From assembly GCF_000330885.1 (NCBI RefSeq), contig NC_020059.1, positions 671,001-735,000 of the forward strand: 64,000 nucleotides of DNA. Direction: 5' to 3'. The position numbers and the translations under genes were made by a program. This DNA is from Rhizobium tropici CIAT 899. GTDB taxonomy: Bacteria; Pseudomonadota; Alphaproteobacteria; Rhizobiales; Rhizobiaceae. The notes under the pieces are model-generated. The model did no database searches. It saw nothing but the letters and a program-made list of their open reading frames with translations, and was not told the DNA's origin. Of the stretch, positions 8,044-15,277 are shown piece after piece (within the stretch, counting starts at the first letter, position 1; each line of letters starts with the position of its first letter).

Positions 8044-8955
8044 ATGACGAGCATTCTTACCAACAACGCCGCAATGGCTGCTCTCCAGACGCTGCGCAGC
8101 ATCGGCTCCAACCTGCAGCAGACGCAGGGCGCCGTTTCTTCGGGCCTGCGCATCTCCAAGGCTTCCGACAACGCCGCCTACTGGTCGATCGCCACCAGCA
8201 TGAAGTCCGACAACGGCGCCATCGGCGCGGTTTCCGACGCCCTCGGTCTCGGCGCCGCAAAGGTTGACACCGCGACCACCGCTGTCACCAGCGCCATCGA
8301 CATCGTCGGCCAGATCAAGAACAAGCTTGCGACCGCCATGGAAGGTTCGGTTGACAAGAAGTCTGTTCAGGAAGAAATCGGCCAGCTGCAGCAGCAGCTG
8401 CAGAGCGTTGCCCAGTCGGCTTCGTTCAACGGCGAAAACTGGGTCATGGCTTCGAGCGGTGGCTCCGCTTCGGTCGTCTCGTCCTTCATCCGCGGCACCA
8501 ACGGCACCGTTTCGGTCAGCACGACCTCCTACGCCTTCGACGCCAGCGCAACCGGCAACGTTCTGTTCGGTTCGAGCGGCGGCACGATCGACACGACTTC
8601 GGGCATTCTGGGTACGTCGGATGCGTCGGTTGGCGCTTCGGTCTTCAGCCTCGACATCTCCAGCATGACTGGCGGCCAGATCTCCAGCGCCCTGAACATG
8701 GTTCAGACTGCTCTGAACTCATTGACCAGCCTCGGCTCGAAGCTGGGCTCCGTCTCCAGCCGCATCGATCTGCAGACGAGCTTTGCTTCCTCGCTCTCCG
8801 ACTCGATCCAGTCGGGTGTGGGCAAGCTGGTTGACGCCAACATGGAACAGGAATCGAGCAAGCTGTCTGCTCTGCAGACGCAGCAGCAGCTGGCCGTACA
8901 GTCGCTGTCGATCGCCAACTCCTCGAGCCAGCAGATCCTGTCGCTCTTCCGTTAA
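8044..8955 (+). CDS. flaB: Flagellin FlaB
   Basis: This 303-residue flagellin is almost identical to FlaA. The differences are scattered in the first 82 residues (for example I5L, S9A, G19S, D26Q) and in the last 100. Between them the DNA is nearly identical over several hundred bases, with one clear synonymous change (GGC to GGT before TCGAGC). The protein carries the same flagellin N- and C-terminal coiled-coil motifs and ends in QILSLFR. The start has AAGGGG nine bases upstream. It has its own promoter region and terminator and is probably a single-gene unit. Like FlaA it is a filament subunit; the division of labour among the four flagellins is unknown. Confidence 0.95.
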   Translation: MTSILTNNAAMAALQTLRSIGSNLQQTQGAVSSGLRISKASDNAAYWSIATSMKSDNGAIGAVSDALGLGAAKVDTATTAVTSAIDIVGQIKNKLATAMEGSVDKKSVQEEIGQLQQQLQSVAQSASFNGENWVMASSGGSASVVSSFIRGTNGTVSVSTTSYAFDASATGNVLFGSSGGTIDTTSGILGTSDASVGASVFSLDISSMTGGQISSALNMVQTALNSLTSLGSKLGSVSSRIDLQTSFASSLSDSIQSGVGKLVDANMEQESSKLSALQTQQQLAVQSLSIANSSSQQILSLFR

Positions 8956-8964
8956 TAGGAAGAG

Positions 8965-8981
8965 CCAACGCAGCGCGTTGG
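8965..8981 (+). terminator. Short GC-rich hairpin after flaB
   Basis: The same CCAACGC-AGC-GCGTTGG hairpin as after flaA, nine bases past the stop. Retention of this flank shows that the flaA/flaB similarity extends beyond the coding region. Confidence 0.5.
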
Positions 8982-9005
8982 TTGATGGCAAGAGATAAGC
9001 CTTCG

Positions 9006-9040
9006 CCGCGCCTTCTCCGGAAGGCGCGGTTTTCGTTTTT
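9006..9040 (+). terminator. Rho-independent terminator of flaB
   Basis: A perfect 10-bp stem (CCGCGCCTTC / GAAGGCGCGG) with a four-base loop is followed by TTTTCGTTTTT. It faces the end of the minus-strand ATP-grasp gene and may serve both. Confidence 0.85.
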
Positions 9041-9066
9041 GGCTCGGCGCATCGGCGCCGACCGGC

Positions 9067-10329
9067 TCAGGACGCCTTTTCCAGGGCGGCTGCAGCCCTT
9101 TGCCTGATGGCATCGACGAAGCCATCAAACAGCTTCCGCATTGCCGCTTGCTTGTAGGGATAGACGATCGGATCATCCATGTCATGGACCACCATCGCGA
9201 CATCGAGCTCGAACACCAGTAGGCGTCCGTCGGGAAGTTCGGCGCAATCGATGCCGAAATAATCGAGCGGGATATGACGGCAAAGGGCAGCGAAGCTCTC
9301 TTTATGGCGCAGGGCGAAATCCTGATCGAAATTTTCCATCCATGCCTGTTCGACGGCACGTTTTGCCGCGCTCTGCTCCATGCCGGCGCTTAGATAATGC
9401 ACGATCCAATGGTCTGAGAGCGCCATGTGGCTCGCGAACGCCTTGCCATTGATGAACACGATGCGCTGCTTGTTATAGTAGCCGTCGGAACCGCGAAAAT
9501 CGATGAAAGGCGCGACGTAAAGTTCCGGAGCGGGCTGAGCCTTCAGAAAGGTGACGAGCTCGACGGAGTCGGTGATGCGTTCCATGCCGTTGCCGGCATG
9601 CGTGCTGATCGGGCGCACGACCAAAGGATAGTTAAGGCCCGGAGCGCAATCGTCCAGTCGCTTCACGCCCATGGCGACGGCCATAAGATCGGCGTGCGAT
9701 ACGCGGTGGGTAAAGGGCGAAAGGATGGAGGGCTCATTCGCCAGCATGGCGCTGACGCCGTCGCGCGTCAGTCTCGCGATCAGTCCCGGATTGCGGTTCA
9801 TCACCGGACCGTCGAATTTGGCAAGCAGCGTCTGCATATGAGCGAGAAGGGGGGCGTTTTCGGTTGATTCCCCAATCGCCATGAAGGCGACGTCGTGCTT
9901 CGGCAGGTCGGTGAGCATGGATGTCTCTAGATCGACATAGTGCAGCCATAGCACGCAGTCGCTGCCGGCCAGCAGAAAATCGAGCGGCGTATTGGCCATG
10001 AAATCGCCTTCGGTCACGAAAGCGACTAGCCGCGGGCCAGTCCCGTTGCCATGGACGACGCAATAGTCGCGGCGCATCTGCACGGCGCTCTTCAGGATTT
10101 GGCGGGCTTCGTCGCTACGGCCGAGGGTTTGCAGGATGATCGCCATGTCCAACAGCGCGGCCGCGGCTGTCGGATCCACCGTCACGCGTTGCATGAGCTC
10201 GTTCCAGAGGGGGTTCACGTCGTGCCCGGCGTAGACGAGGGAGACTATTCTCCGCATGCCGAGAATTCGGGCGCCGGCCGGCATGTTCAATAGTGCCGGA
10301 TCGGCGATGGGGGCTTTGGTCATCAGCAT
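9067..10329 (-). CDS. ATP-grasp-like protein with N-terminal TPR-like region
   Basis: The 420-residue product looks like a cytoplasmic ATP-grasp ligase-type protein. Residues about 40-90 are TPR-like (PTAAAALLDMAIILQTLGRSDEARQIL). The second half has ATP-grasp-like features: YPLVVRPISTHAGNGMERI, the hydrophobic AFIDFRGSDGYYNKQR-type strand (here APFIDFRGSDGYYNKQR), DYFGIDCAELPDGRLLVFELD and HDMDD, which could carry the metal-binding acidic residues. Its start overlaps the stop of the upstream decarboxylase, so the two are one operon. ATP-grasp enzymes form amide or peptide bonds between a carboxylate and an amine; an amine from the decarboxylase is an obvious candidate partner. That link is inference and no substrate can be named. 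Confidence 0.7.
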   Translation of the reverse strand: MLMTKAPIADPALLNMPAGARILGMRRIVSLVYAGHDVNPLWNELMQRVTVDPTAAAALLDMAIILQTLGRSDEARQILKSAVQMRRDYCVVHGNGTGPRLVAFVTEGDFMANTPLDFLLAGSDCVLWLHYVDLETSMLTDLPKHDVAFMAIGESTENAPLLAHMQTLLAKFDGPVMNRNPGLIARLTRDGVSAMLANEPSILSPFTHRVSHADLMAVAMGVKRLDDCAPGLNYPLVVRPISTHAGNGMERITDSVELVTFLKAQPAPELYVAPFIDFRGSDGYYNKQRIVFINGKAFASHMALSDHWIVHYLSAGMEQSAAKRAVEQAWMENFDQDFALRHKESFAALCRHIPLDYFGIDCAELPDGRLLVFELDVAMVVHDMDDPIVYPYKQAAMRKLFDGFVDAIRQRAAAALEKAS

Positions 10330-11810
10330 TGCGGAAGATCCTGTTGGGAGCCGATTGTCAAAACGCTCCGAACGAGCGCGTCCATGTCAGTCTGTCGGGT
10401 ACGGTGATTTACGATCGCCGCGCGAATTGCCGGCTGACCGTCCAGATGGGTCAGGGACGGAGCAACGCAGCCTTCGGCATGGAGACGCTCGACGATGTGG
10501 GAATTAACCGATGCCGGCATCGTTCCGGAGGCTCCGACATAGGCGAAGCAGACGATGTTGAGGGCGACGGGCGCGAGCAGCTTCAGCGCTGGCTCCCGCT
10601 CGATCCGCCGTGCCAGCTCGCGCGCCAGCAGGCAGTTGGCGCTCATTGCGTCCCCCAAGGCTTTGACGCCATAGGTTTTCAGCGTGAACCAGGTCTTCAG
10701 CGCCCTGAAGCCGCGCGACAGATCCGGGCCGTAGTCGCAGGGCCACCAGTCTCCGCCCGCAAGGCCGCTGGCTGCCCGGCTGAGATAGGCGGCATCCGAT
10801 GCGAAGGTTTGCCGCTGCCACTCGCTGTCCCGCACGAGGAGGAATCCCGCATCGTAAGGCACCTGGCCCCATTTGTGGAAATCGAAGGCGAGTGAATCGC
10901 AGCTGCCGATCCCCGCGAACAGATGTGCGAGGTCGGGGCTGAGGACACCGAGGGCACCCAGCGCGCCATCGACGTGAAAATGAAGATCGTAGCTGTCGGC
11001 GATATGCCGCAAACCTGTGAGATCATCAACGGCGCCCGTATTGACCGTTCCCGCACTGCCGATGACGAGGAATGGCACGAGGCCTTCCTGCCTGTCGCGA
11101 AGGATCGCTTGTTCCAGCGCATCGATATCGATCTGGCCGAGTTCGTTGACGGCAATGCGCCGGAGCTGGTCGCTGCCGATGCCGGACATTTCGAAGGCGC
11201 GGGGAACGCAGCCATGCACTTCGCTCGAGGCATAGGCGACGAGCCGGGATTCGTCGGTCAGACCGGTTGCACGAACATCGCGGCCGAGCTTGCGGCATCT
11301 GGCGATCTGCACCGCAACGAAATTGGCCTGCGATGCACCGGTCAGGAATATGCCGCCGGCCGTTTCCGGAAAGGAGAAGATCTCGCGCGTCCAGCGGATG
11401 ATCTGCCGCTCGACCTCGATCGGCATATGGTCGCGTCCGCCGAGATTGGCATTCAGCCCGCCGGTGAGCATTTCGGCGAGCATGCCGGTAACGGTGCCGC
11501 CGCCCTGGACCCAGCCCATGAAGCCCGGGTGAATGTTGCCGCTGCCATAGGGGAGGATGTGGTCCCGAAAAATGGCGTGGACGTCAGCCAGATCGCTGCC
11601 TTCTATAGGCAATGGTACATCGAATTTGGCACGAGCAGAGGAGGGAGCGTGCTGCCATACTGGCTTCGTTGCGAGTGTCTGGAGATGATCGAACATGTCG
11701 TCGAGCATCCGGTGGCCTTGTTTGCGCAGGGCCTGCCAGTCGTCGGGGTCGAGACTTGTTCGCTCGTGGCGATCGATCGCCGCCCCTCCGGCCTCTTGCA
11801 AACTGAACAT
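10323..11810 (-). CDS. PLP-dependent group II amino acid decarboxylase
   Basis: This is a fold-type I, pyridoxal-phosphate amino acid decarboxylase of the aromatic/glutamate group, about 495 residues. Visible motifs are NIHPGFMGWVQGGGT, GIFLTGASQANFVAVQIAR, LHFHVDGALGALG (with the ring-stacking histidine and the PLP aspartate) and FDFHKWGQVPYDAGF with the Schiff-base lysine in HKW. The frame is open to a GTG at 11843, but the ATG at 11810 has GAGG five bases upstream and is the likelier start. The substrate cannot be read from sequence; HKW and HVD.A are shared by aromatic amino acid, histidine and related decarboxylases. It is the first gene of a two-gene minus-strand operon inserted between flaB and flaC. 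Confidence 0.85.
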   Translation of the reverse strand: MFSLQEAGGAAIDRHERTSLDPDDWQALRKQGHRMLDDMFDHLQTLATKPVWQHAPSSARAKFDVPLPIEGSDLADVHAIFRDHILPYGSGNIHPGFMGWVQGGGTVTGMLAEMLTGGLNANLGGRDHMPIEVERQIIRWTREIFSFPETAGGIFLTGASQANFVAVQIARCRKLGRDVRATGLTDESRLVAYASSEVHGCVPRAFEMSGIGSDQLRRIAVNELGQIDIDALEQAILRDRQEGLVPFLVIGSAGTVNTGAVDDLTGLRHIADSYDLHFHVDGALGALGVLSPDLAHLFAGIGSCDSLAFDFHKWGQVPYDAGFLLVRDSEWQRQTFASDAAYLSRAASGLAGGDWWPCDYGPDLSRGFRALKTWFTLKTYGVKALGDAMSANCLLARELARRIEREPALKLLAPVALNIVCFAYVGASGTMPASVNSHIVERLHAEGCVAPSLTHLDGQPAIRAAIVNHRTRQTDMDALVRSVLTIGSQQDLPQC

Positions 11811-12104
11811 CTGAACCTCGCATGTGGCCGCCGGTATCGCCACCGCCGCCGGAACGCTACCGAAAAAATGCCGGCCTCTTTGCCCGGCACCGGGCGGGCC
11901 TATCTACGACGCTGAAGATGGCGCGAGGCTGACGTGGCTTCTTGCATTCCTTCAGACGGCCGCGCGGATGGAAAATAGCATGTCGGCGCATGCCATGCGG
12001 CTCGGCTCCTTTCCTGTCCAAGGAAAGGCAAAGCAAGCGCTGCCTGATGGTCATCGGCAGAATAGCGGCTTCCGTTAACTTTTGCGGGCGGCATTAACCT
12101 TTTA
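11811..12104. other. Intergenic region between the decarboxylase and flaC
   Basis: About 290 bases without a supported gene carry the divergent promoter of the decarboxylase operon and the far upstream part of flaC. A small inverted repeat (TCCTTTCCTGTCCAAGGAAAGGC) lies at 12008-12030. No recognisable operator or RNA gene was seen. Confidence 0.4.
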
Positions 12105-12171
12105 TTAACTCTATTGCTGTCAGTTGCGGCTAACGCAACGGTTGGTTAACCTCTCCTAAGAGCCGGTTAAC
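12105..12171 (+). promoter_or_regulatory. Putative promoter/activator region of flaC
   Basis: TTAACTCTATTGCTGT at 12105-12120 is followed by GTTAAC hexamers at 12145 and 12166, the same layout as before flaB. The start codon is 145 bases downstream of the first element (143 in flaB). Surrounding sequence has diverged, so conservation of these boxes suggests function. Confidence 0.45.
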
Positions 12172-12172
12172 A

Positions 12173-12216
12173 AGCATGAGGCTGATTGCCGTTCCCGGCC
12201 GCAGACCGGAATGTCC
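12173..12216 (+). promoter_or_regulatory. Conserved flagellin leader element, flaC copy
   Basis: AGCATGAGGCTGATTGCCGT is followed by CCCGG, a short loop and ACCGGAATGTCC. It starts immediately after the second GTTAAC and ends 34 bases before the flaC ATG, like the flaB copy. Confidence 0.55.
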
Positions 12217-12249
12217 CTTCCAAAGTCAGCCATAAAGGGGCACTTTTCG

Positions 12250-13167
12250 ATGACCAGCATCCTCACCAACGACGCGGCGATGTCCGCTCTCCAAACCCTG
12301 CGCGGCATCAACACGAATCTGCAGGATACGCAGAGCCGCGTTTCCTCGGGCTACAAGGTTGCAAAGGCAGCCGACAACGCCGCTTATTGGTCGATCGCGA
12401 CAACCATGCGTTCCGACAATGGTGCGCTTTCCGCCGTGTCCGATGCATTGGGCCTGGGTGCGGCCAAGGTCGATACGGCCTATGCCGCAATGGACAGCGC
12501 CATCAAGGTCGTTCAGCAGATCAAGGACAAGCTCGTCGCCGCAACCGAAAGCAGTGTCTCGAAGGCTGATATCCAGGAGGAGGTCTCCCAGCTTCAGCAG
12601 CAGCTGGAAAGCATAGCACAGTCCGCATCCTTCTCCGGACAGAACTGGATGTATGCGGCGAATGGCGCTTCTGCCTCCGTGGTTTCCTCCTTCGTGCGCA
12701 ACAATAACGGCACGGTTTCCGTCAACAGCACCAGCTACGCCTTCGACACCGGTTCGCAAGGCAACGTGCTGTTCGGCGCAAGCGGCGGTACGATCGATAC
12801 CAGCTCCGGTATTCTGGGCACTCAGCAGAGTATCAGCGGCACATCCTATTCGGTCTTCAGTCTCGATATCACCAACATGACGGGCGGCGACATCGGCAAG
12901 GCCATGAATCTCGTTCAGGGCGCTCTCGATGCTTTGACGAGCACGGCCTCGCAGCTCGGTTCGCTTTCGACGCGCATCGACCTGCAGACGAGCTTCGTTT
13001 CCACCCTGCACGACACCATCGATTCCGGTGTCGGCAAGCTCGTGGATGCGAACATGGAAGAGGAGTCGAGCAAGCTGTCCGCGCTGCAGACCCAGCAGCA
13101 ACTGGCAATCCAATCGCTGCAGATTGCCAATTCGAGCGCACAGAATGTTCTCGCTCTCTTCAAGTGA
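12250..13167 (+). CDS. flaC: Flagellin FlaC
   Basis: This is a 305-residue flagellin. It keeps the N-terminal motifs (AMSALQTLRGINTNLQDTQ, VSSGYKVAKAADNAAYWSIA, LGLGAAKVDTA) and the C-terminal block (STRIDLQTSFVSTLHDTI, LVDANMEEESSKLSALQTQQQL, NVLALFK). It is clearly more diverged from FlaA and FlaB than they are from each other. The ATG at 12250 has AAGGGG eight bases upstream; the upstream in-frame extension from 12211 reads through the conserved leader and is unlikely to be translated. A hairpin follows. It is a filament subunit, and its position after the inserted decarboxylase operon separates it from flaB. Confidence 0.94.
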   Translation: MTSILTNDAAMSALQTLRGINTNLQDTQSRVSSGYKVAKAADNAAYWSIATTMRSDNGALSAVSDALGLGAAKVDTAYAAMDSAIKVVQQIKDKLVAATESSVSKADIQEEVSQLQQQLESIAQSASFSGQNWMYAANGASASVVSSFVRNNNGTVSVNSTSYAFDTGSQGNVLFGASGGTIDTSSGILGTQQSISGTSYSVFSLDITNMTGGDIGKAMNLVQGALDALTSTASQLGSLSTRIDLQTSFVSTLHDTIDSGVGKLVDANMEEESSKLSALQTQQQLAIQSLQIANSSAQNVLALFK

Positions 13168-13195
13168 GCCTTGACTGGAGCTTGCGTTGCGATCG

Positions 13196-13224
13196 CGCGG
13201 CGGCATTTCCCTCTTGTCGCCGCG
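13196..13224 (+). terminator. Hairpin after flaC
   Basis: A 9-bp stem with one G-T pair (CGCGGCGGC / GTCGCCGCG) around an 11-base loop lies 28 bases after the flaC stop and is followed by TATAAGCTTTTGTT. It is probably the flaC terminator. Confidence 0.6.
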
Positions 13225-13353
13225 TATAAGCTTTTGTTAACGTTGCCGCTAATTGATTTGCAGTCTTTGCGCAGGTCCGGCTTTGGTTCTCCCCCAAGCG
13301 GATGCCGGACTGCAGTTTAGCGACGGGCCGTGCTGGGATGTTTCCCGCTGGTG

Positions 13354-13394
13354 GGCATGAGGCCAATCGTTGCTGCCGGATCGGTCCGGCTTGC
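13354..13394 (+). promoter_or_regulatory. Conserved flagellin leader element, flaD copy (divergent)
   Basis: GGCATGAGGC is followed by TGCCGG, a short loop, GGTCCGG and CTTGCC, ending 28 bases before the flaD ATG. It is the weakest of the four copies, but it retains the GCATGA box and the CCGG-loop-CCGG hairpin. Confidence 0.45.
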
Positions 13395-13422
13395 CAGTTC
13401 CAATGGAATTACGGATTTTCAG

Positions 13423-14403
13423 ATGAGCAATGTGACGACGAATCCTTCCACGTCGGCGGCCCTGACCGTGCTGCGCGGTATCAACAAAGATCTCGATGTC
13501 GTGCAGCAGCAGGTCTCGTCCGGTTACCGCATTCAGACGGCGAGCGACGATCCCACCTATTGGTCGATGGCGACCACCATGCGCTCGGACCGAAGCAGCC
13601 TTTCCACGATCACGGACGCGCTTGGTCTCGGCGCGTCGAAGGTCGATACCGCATCCACCGCCATGGATACGGTCGTCAGCCTGCTGACCCAGATCCAGTC
13701 TAAACTGGTTTCGGCCAAGGAATCGGGCACAAACAAGAATGCGATCAACGCCGATATTCAGCAGCTCAAGAACCAGCTGCAATCCGTTACCCAATCGGCA
13801 TCCTTCTCCGGCGAGAACTGGCTCTACAACACCGAGCAGCAAGCCAACACGCAGCAATCGGTGATCAGCAACTTCACGCGGGGCACGGGCGGACAGATCA
13901 ATTTTACGACGATCGACTATGACAGTTCCCAAACCCTGATGATCGATACCGCTCAACCGGCGCGGGGTTTGCTGACGAAGAATGTCGACGCAAGCACGCT
14001 CGGCGCTCCGGGAACCAGCGGCGGGACCGCTCGCAACTACTATCTCCTTGCCGCCAGCGGCGGTACGACACCACCAGGTGGAACAGAGATCTCGATCTCC
14101 AGCAGTACGACAGACGACGAGTTGACCGACATGATCAACGTCACCAATTCGCTCCTGAAATCGGCAACGTCTGCCGATTCGACCTTGGGTCTGATGTCGT
14201 CCAACATCACCGACCAGTCGGATTATATTTCCAAGCTTGGCGACGCCATCAAGAGCAGCGTCGGTGATCTGGTCGACACCAACATGGAAGAGGCCTCGGT
14301 GCGGCAGAGTGCCCTGCAGACAGCGCAGCAGATGGGTGTTCAGACATTGTCGATCGCCAACAGCATGGCGAGCAAGATTCTGATCATCCTTCAATCGAAA
14401 TGA
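13423..14403 (+). CDS. flaD: Flagellin FlaD
   Basis: This 326-residue flagellin is the most diverged of the four. The N-terminal motifs are LTVLRGINKDLD, QQVSSGYRIQTASDDPTYWSMATTMRSD and LGLGASKVDTA. The C-terminal motifs are DYISKLGDAIKSSVGDLVDTNMEEASVRQSALQTAQQMG and IANSMASKIL. The central region differs completely from FlaA-C. I chose the ATG at 13423 because upstream in-frame codons lie in the leader element; its ribosome site is weak (GGA only), which may mean low translation. Probably a minor filament subunit. Confidence 0.92.
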   Translation: MSNVTTNPSTSAALTVLRGINKDLDVVQQQVSSGYRIQTASDDPTYWSMATTMRSDRSSLSTITDALGLGASKVDTASTAMDTVVSLLTQIQSKLVSAKESGTNKNAINADIQQLKNQLQSVTQSASFSGENWLYNTEQQANTQQSVISNFTRGTGGQINFTTIDYDSSQTLMIDTAQPARGLLTKNVDASTLGAPGTSGGTARNYYLLAASGGTTPPGGTEISISSSTTDDELTDMINVTNSLLKSATSADSTLGLMSSNITDQSDYISKLGDAIKSSVGDLVDTNMEEASVRQSALQTAQQMGVQTLSIANSMASKILIILQSK

Positions 14404-14644
14404 CCGTCGGGCGGAACTCGGATCGGCTATGCCGCATCGCATTCATCCTCGCACAAGTTTGACTGCCTACGGTCTTTTGCAATGGCTTGGTTGCGTAAGG
14501 TACCGGTGACATTGGTCCCGGACGCTGCTGCCCGAGGACGGAAACCGGAAGCGTGATGATCGACGTTTTGAGAATGGAAATGGATCGGCCGGCTGCCGGC
14601 ATCGACTTGCAGCGCCTCTGGGGCGCGAATGGGGAGATGCGCGG

Positions 14645-15277
14645 ATGAGCTTGGCACTATCTCGATATCTCAAGGATTTCAGCGCCGAACAGGTTTCTCC
14701 GGCGCATGTCGAGGATATGGCCTTTCCGGAGCCGATCGAGTTTGCCGAAATTCCAGGCGAGCCGCCCGTTGATGTTGAGGCCGAGCGTCGCGCTGCCTAT
14801 GCAGAGGGGCATGAAGCGGCGACGCAGGAACTGACGCAGAAGCATCAGGCCGAACTCGATGCCATGGCCCAGTCGTTCCGCGCAGAAATGGATGCGCTGC
14901 GGATACATTACGAAGAGCAGGCGGCGGAAAAGATCGCGGCAGATATGAACCGCGTCGCCATAATGCTCGGGCAGGCGATCAGCACGGAAGCCGCCGCCAT
15001 CCTTGCGCCGATCATGACTGAGACGCTGACGACCAGGGCGGTCGGCGATCTTGCTGAGCTGGTCAAAGCTTCGATCCTCGACGGCGGTGTCGGGCCGATC
15101 TCGGTCACCGGTCCGCGCCATCTCTTCGAGGTTCTCCATAGCCGCCTCGGCGACGAAGGCGCGCTGTTGCGGCATATCGAGGCCAATGATGTCGATCTCA
15201 CCGTCACCATCGGCGAGAGCGTTCTCGTGACCCGTATGTCCGCCTGGGCCGCCAGTCTGAAAGAGATCCTGAAATGA
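14645..15277 (+). CDS. FliH-like flagellar protein upstream of motB
   Basis: The 210-residue protein resembles FliH-type stalk proteins that bind the export ATPase FliI. It has an acidic N-terminus, a long helix with AERRAAYAEGHEAATQEL and following charged repeats (residues about 45-110), and a C-terminal alpha/beta region (ILAPIMTETLTTRAVGDL, GPISVTGPRHLFEVL, DVDLTVTIGESVLVTRMSAWAASLKE). The start has GGGGAG upstream, and the stop overlaps motB by four bases. In rhizobia a hypothetical gene occupies this position; the FliH assignment rests on architecture, not on a strict motif. Confidence 0.6.
   Translation: MSLALSRYLKDFSAEQVSPAHVEDMAFPEPIEFAEIPGEPPVDVEAERRAAYAEGHEAATQELTQKHQAELDAMAQSFRAEMDALRIHYEEQAAEKIAADMNRVAIMLGQAISTEAAAILAPIMTETLTTRAVGDLAELVKASILDGGVGPISVTGPRHLFEVLHSRLGDEGALLRHIEANDVDLTVTIGESVLVTRMSAWAASLKEILK

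Noticed and set aside
6876..8955. flaA/flaB duplication as an assembly error
   Set aside because: Distinct upstream regions, distinct terminators and scattered amino acid differences at both ends argue for two real genes.
12226..13206. Minus-strand frame of 326 codons opposite flaC
   Set aside because: It mirrors flagellin codon periodicity, starts in the leader and has no motif. Similar shadows occur opposite flaB and flaD.
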